This document shows positions 61,944 through 64,000 of a DNA stretch of 64,000 bases, one piece after another. The stretch is from an uncultured Eubacteriales bacterium (lineage in GTDB: Bacteria > Bacillota > Clostridia > Christensenellales > UBA1242): the NCBI GenBank assembly GCA_948806215.1, contig CAQIDI010000002.1, forward strand, positions 140,793 to 204,792, in the 5' to 3' direction. Positions within the stretch are counted from its first letter, which is position 1. Each line of letters opens with the position of its first letter. The notes under the pieces are model-generated. The model did no database searches and was not told where the DNA came from. It worked only from the letters and a program-made list of their open reading frames with translations. The translations under genes and the position numbers were made by a program.

Positions 61944-61972
61944 AAAACACCACCACACAGTGGTGTTTTTTA
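61944..61972 (+). terminator. Terminator of the element's rightward operon
   Basis: AACACCAC/GTGGTGTT stem followed by T residues, 40 bp after the last gene. Confidence 0.8.
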
Positions 61973-62006
61973 CATATAGCCTATAGCGAGTTGTGCAGTT
62001 ATATAA

Positions 62007-62184
62007 TTACGCAACTATATTGCGTAGCACTCCGGTGGGTTTTCTTACAGGGGAAAAGAAAAAAAGAAAAAACAGATAATATTTGCCCGAAGCAAGGCGG
62101 GAGCCGTTCGGGCAAAATATCACTTTACAAATATCCGCCGAACTCGTTCGGCGGTTGTCGTGCACGACAATACGGTTGCGTAAC
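62007..62184. other. GC-rich multi-hairpin noncoding domain of the element
   Basis: A 178-bp domain closable by TTACGCAAC (62007-62015) with GTTGCGTAA (62175-62183). Inside: TACGCAA/TTGCGTA (62008-62026), TTTGCCCGAA/TTCGGGCAAA (62082-62116, with a nested GGC-GGGA-GCC), CCGCCGAA-CTCG-TTCGGCGG (62135-62154) and the perfect 16-bp palindrome TTGTCGTGCACGACAA (62155-62170). It lies between the operon terminator and attR and stands out by GC content. It may be a structured RNA, a transfer/packaging signal or an origin; none is proven. Confidence 0.6.
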
Positions 62185-62205
62185 TTTTTAAAAAATTGGC
62201 AACTC

Positions 62206-62226
62206 GTTCACACAATGTTCACACAA
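62206..62226 (+). repeat. Right-end direct repeats (candidate integrase arm sites)
   Basis: GTTCACACAA at 62206-62215 and 62217-62226. The same GTTCACA word occurs twice at the left end of the element (56041-56060), in the same orientation. Confidence 0.4.
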
Positions 62227-62276
62227 GGCTAAAAAAACACCATTTCTTATGAATTTATATTCATAAAGTAAAAATA

Positions 62277-62302
62277 AAAAGTGGCTTTAATAAGCCACGT
62301 TT
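62277..62302 (-). terminator. Terminator of tRNA-Thr
   Basis: GTGGCTT/AAGCCAC stem; on the minus strand it follows the tRNA CCA end and runs into T residues. Confidence 0.65.
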
Positions 62303-62351
62303 TAACTGGAGCTGATATCGGGATTCGAACCCGAGACCTCCGCCTTACCAA
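62300..62351. repeat. attR: 3' half of the functional tRNA-Thr
   Basis: Right copy of the 52-bp att repeat; lies inside the intact tRNA gene. By the usual geometry of tRNA-targeting integration this 3' half came with the element. Confidence 0.85.
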
Positions 62352-62382
62352 GGCGGTGCTCTACCTACTGAGCCATATCAGC
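62307..62382 (-). tRNA. tRNA-Thr (anticodon GGT), element attachment target
   Basis: 76 nt from 62382 to 62307. Acceptor GCTGATA/TATCAGC, anticodon stem CCGCC/GGCGG around TTGGTAA, T-arm TCGGGTTCGAATCCCGA, encoded CCA. A 45-nt 3' fragment of a slightly different tRNA-Thr remains at 55868-55912. Confidence 0.95.
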
Positions 62383-62721
62383 ACAAATAAATTTAATAAT
62401 GTTTATTTGTTTTTAATAATAAAACTTTAAACATAAAGTTAAAATATAACTAAAGTTAATTTTATATATTTTTATTATTATTGTCAACAAAAAGTTATTT
62501 ATAAAAATATATTATTTATGTTAAAGGTTTTATGTGTTTTATATTATTATATTTATTGGCTTATTTTAAATTTTTTTAATGTTTCTTAAAAAGTTAACTT
62601 AACTGATTTTTATTGTATTCACTCATTATTTTCAAGTTGATTTATTTAGCTAAGCTTTAATAAGTTATTTAACTTTAATTTGCATATTGAATTCCTGTAA
62701 AACTAATGATAAAATATTAAT
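62383..62721. other. AT-rich gap without recognised features
   Basis: 340 bp of strongly AT-rich DNA between tRNA-Thr and the next gene. Possible promoters only; no RNA structure, repeat or coding frame with a ribosome binding site was seen. Confidence 0.5.
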
Positions 62722-63342
62722 ATGAAAAAGTTAATTTATAAATGGCAAGAAAGTGGATTGTTTAATTATATTTGTAATAAAGCAATAAAAAAGGGAAAAG
62801 CCCAAAGTTTTTCCGATGAGTTTTATAGCACGCTTAAAACAGAGTTTGCAGGCATAAATTGCGGAGAAATTTTAAAAACCGCCAACACTAATGGTAAGTG
62901 TTATTTTTATTCGTTGTTATTGGCTAAAGCCTTGGAAGGCGGAACATTAATAGTTGGAAAACTTAATGCACTAAATTCAAACATACGCAACGAATATATT
63001 GATGAATTTGGTCACGGCTGGGTGGAAAAAGATGGCTTGGTTTACGACACAACTTCAAAACAAATTTTTAACAAGGATTGGTATTATAAAAAATTTAATG
63101 CCGAAGTAAAGCAAAGTTATTTATCGGAAGAATTAAATAATCCCGACTTATTTTTCAAATTGGGAATTAATGCGGTTAAAGATAGGTCAGAACTTGTTAA
63201 ACCGCTGTTTGAAATAATTAAAAACGATTTGCCTATCATTTATAGTAATGCTGATAATGTTGAAAAAAGCTTGTCGGTGGTTTACGATAGCCTTGTTAAA
63301 AAGGAACTTAATAAATATTTTTCGTCGGCTATGAAAAAATAA
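62722..63342 (+). CDS. Papain-fold/transglutaminase-like hypothetical protein
   Basis: 206 aa. A Cys-His-Asp order is visible: Cys in NGKCYFYSLLLAKAL near residue 60, His in FGHGWVEKDGLVYD near 98 and Asp near 108. That pattern, also in the protein at 20049, fits papain-like or transglutaminase-like folds, but the sequence is divergent. No ribosome binding site is obvious before the ATG. It lies between two tRNA genes. Function unknown. Confidence 0.55.
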   Translation: MKKLIYKWQESGLFNYICNKAIKKGKAQSFSDEFYSTLKTEFAGINCGEILKTANTNGKCYFYSLLLAKALEGGTLIVGKLNALNSNIRNEYIDEFGHGWVEKDGLVYDTTSKQIFNKDWYYKKFNAEVKQSYLSEELNNPDLFFKLGINAVKDRSELVKPLFEIIKNDLPIIYSNADNVEKSLSVVYDSLVKKELNKYFSSAMKK

Positions 63343-63363
63343 TATGCAATCTTTGTAACTTAA

Positions 63364-63391
63364 AATGGCACAGCGTTGCTTGTGCCATTTA
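63364..63391 (+). terminator. Intrinsic terminator
   Basis: AAATGGCACA/TGTGCCATTT stem shortly after the 62722 gene; T tract is weak. Confidence 0.55.
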
Positions 63392-63466
63392 TTATTCGAT
63401 TTATAAATTGATATAACATTAAATCACTTGAAAAATTAGTGGATTTAATATATTATTATGATATGT

Positions 63467-63554
63467 GCTGAGGTGTCAGAGTGGTCGAATGTGTCGGTCT
63501 CGAAAACCGATATACCGCAAGGTATCGTGGGTTCAAATCCCACCCTCAGCGCCA
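63467..63554 (+). tRNA. tRNA-Ser (anticodon CGA)
   Basis: 88 nt with a long variable arm (ATACCGCAAGGTAT). Acceptor GCTGAGG/CCTCAGC, anticodon stem TCGGT/ACCGA around CTCGAAA giving CGA, T-arm GTGGGTTCAAATCCCAC, encoded CCA. It decodes UCG. Confidence 0.95.
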
Positions 63555-63570
63555 GTATTTAAGGAATATA

Positions 63571-64000
63571 ATGAAAATAAAGAAATTGAACTAAAGTTTA
63601 TAACAACTAATGCAGTAAAAGATAATATAATTAAGGATTTAAACGCTGGTGTAAAAAAGGTTTCCAGTTCAAGACTTATTGACACTTATTATATTCCTGA
63701 TTTTAAAGATTTTGAAATAAATAGTTAAACTGTTGAATCCGTTAGAATAAGGTAAAACAAAAAGGGTAATGTGTTAACCTATAAAAAATTCACAAAGAGT
63801 GCAACCCTATTTATTGTGATGAATTTGAAACATTTGTTTCGAATAAAGAGCAAATGGAAAACACTTTGTTTGCTTTGGGTTTTAATGTTGAAATGGTTAT
63901 TGATAAAACCAGAGAAACATATTTGGTAAATAATTTAGAGTTGGATTTTGATTCGGTTAAAAACTTGGGCGAATTGTTATAAATTGAATTAAAAGATAAT
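63571..64000 (+). pseudogene. CYTH-domain protein, multiply disrupted (runs off the right edge)
   Basis: Begins 17 bp after tRNA-Ser. A site AAGGA precedes ATG 63571, but that frame stops after seven codons. The neighbouring frame encodes IELKFITTN, SSSRLIDTYYIPDF, then TAA, ESVRIR, TAA, NKKGNVLTYKKF; after a further shift DEFETFVSNKEQ...IDKTRETYLVNNLELD, KNLGELL, TAA, IELKDN. These are the CYTH landmarks (ExEx K, RIR, TYK, KTRE, LG-EIE). CYTH proteins hydrolyse triphosphates or make cAMP. At least two shifts and three in-frame TAA codons make it non-functional. Confidence 0.75.

Larger units (their letters stand above)
55861..62351. mobile_element. 6.4-kb integrative element in tRNA-Thr(GGT), satellite- or prophage-remnant-like
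   Basis: Bounded by 52-bp direct repeats (55861-55912 and 62300-62351, two mismatches) consisting of the 3' part of tRNA-Thr. Repeat-to-repeat distance 6,439 bp. It carries integrase, a HEPN-motif protein, a LexA/CI-like repressor, an excisionase-like protein, a replication module and small hypotheticals on opposite sides of an operator region. No capsid, terminase, portal, holin, relaxase or conjugation genes were seen. That gene set is typical of phage satellites or the early region of a deleted prophage. Confidence 0.88.

Noticed and set aside
61991..62191. Open frame of 66 codons over the GC-rich hairpin domain
   Set aside because: No ribosome binding site; the inverted repeats dictate the sequence, so the frame is incidental.
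63465..63728. Open frame starting inside tRNA-Ser
   Set aside because: It runs through the tRNA and only becomes protein-like where the CYTH remnant begins; no start signal.
63571..64000. TAA reassignment to an amino acid
   Set aside because: All other genes here use TAA as an ordinary stop directly before terminators or next genes; decay of one gene is the simpler reading.

Overview
The window is AT-rich chromosomal DNA from a low-GC, endospore-forming member of the Bacillota. Evidence for that is the rsmG-parA-parB-yyaC-ychF gene order (close to the Bacillus subtilis origin-side order), spoIIE followed by tilS, a bacilliform parS sequence, a BclA-like collagen protein with a Cys-rich head, and AGGAGG-type ribosome binding sites. 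Species cannot be read from the sequence; an uncultivated gut Clostridia- or Bacilli-like lineage is a reasonable guess only.

Layout. 1-5.3 kb: chromosome-partition block with three perfect parS palindromes, rsmG, parA, parB, cvpA and the spore protein yyaC. 5.5-13.7 kb: ftsH, two tiny XRE repressors with their own palindromic operators, ychF, uppP and argS. 13.8-16.6 kb: copper cassette csoR-copA-copZ with a CsoR operator. 16.6-24 kb: PP-loop enzyme, a rod-like structured RNA candidate, then small enzymes (TIM barrel, UDG-like, GNAT, transglutaminase-like, two metallo-beta-lactamase folds, GDPD, IMPase). 24-34 kb: collagen-like spore-surface protein, nitroreductase, a large ferritin-like protein, 2H phosphoesterase, nucleotidyltransferase, phosphoketolase. 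34-39 kb: small regulators and lineage-specific membrane or hypothetical proteins. 39-46 kb: spoIIE, tilS, CCA-adding enzyme and VanW protein, followed by a cluster of DnaA boxes in AT-rich DNA. 46.7-55 kb: SDR, kinase-like P-loop protein, pyrophosphatase, cardiolipin synthase, duplicated HAD phosphatases, tRNA-Glu and small membrane proteins.

55.86-62.35 kb is a compact 6.4-kb integrative element in the 3' end of tRNA-Thr(GGT). It holds a tyrosine integrase translationally coupled to a protein with a HEPN-type RNYLFH motif, a LexA/CI-like repressor with three operators, an excisionase-like protein, and a replication module (replisome-organiser-like protein containing five 11-bp iterons, plus a G39P-like helicase loader). 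It has no structural, packaging or lysis genes and ends in a GC-rich, highly palindromic ~180-bp noncoding domain. It looks like a phage satellite or a stripped prophage. The integrase-HEPN pair and the palindromic domain are the best candidates for something undescribed.

The last 1.6 kb holds tRNA-Thr, a cysteine-protease-fold-like protein, tRNA-Ser(CGA) and a decayed CYTH-domain gene. No rRNA genes, CRISPR arrays, insertion sequences or restriction-modification genes were seen.
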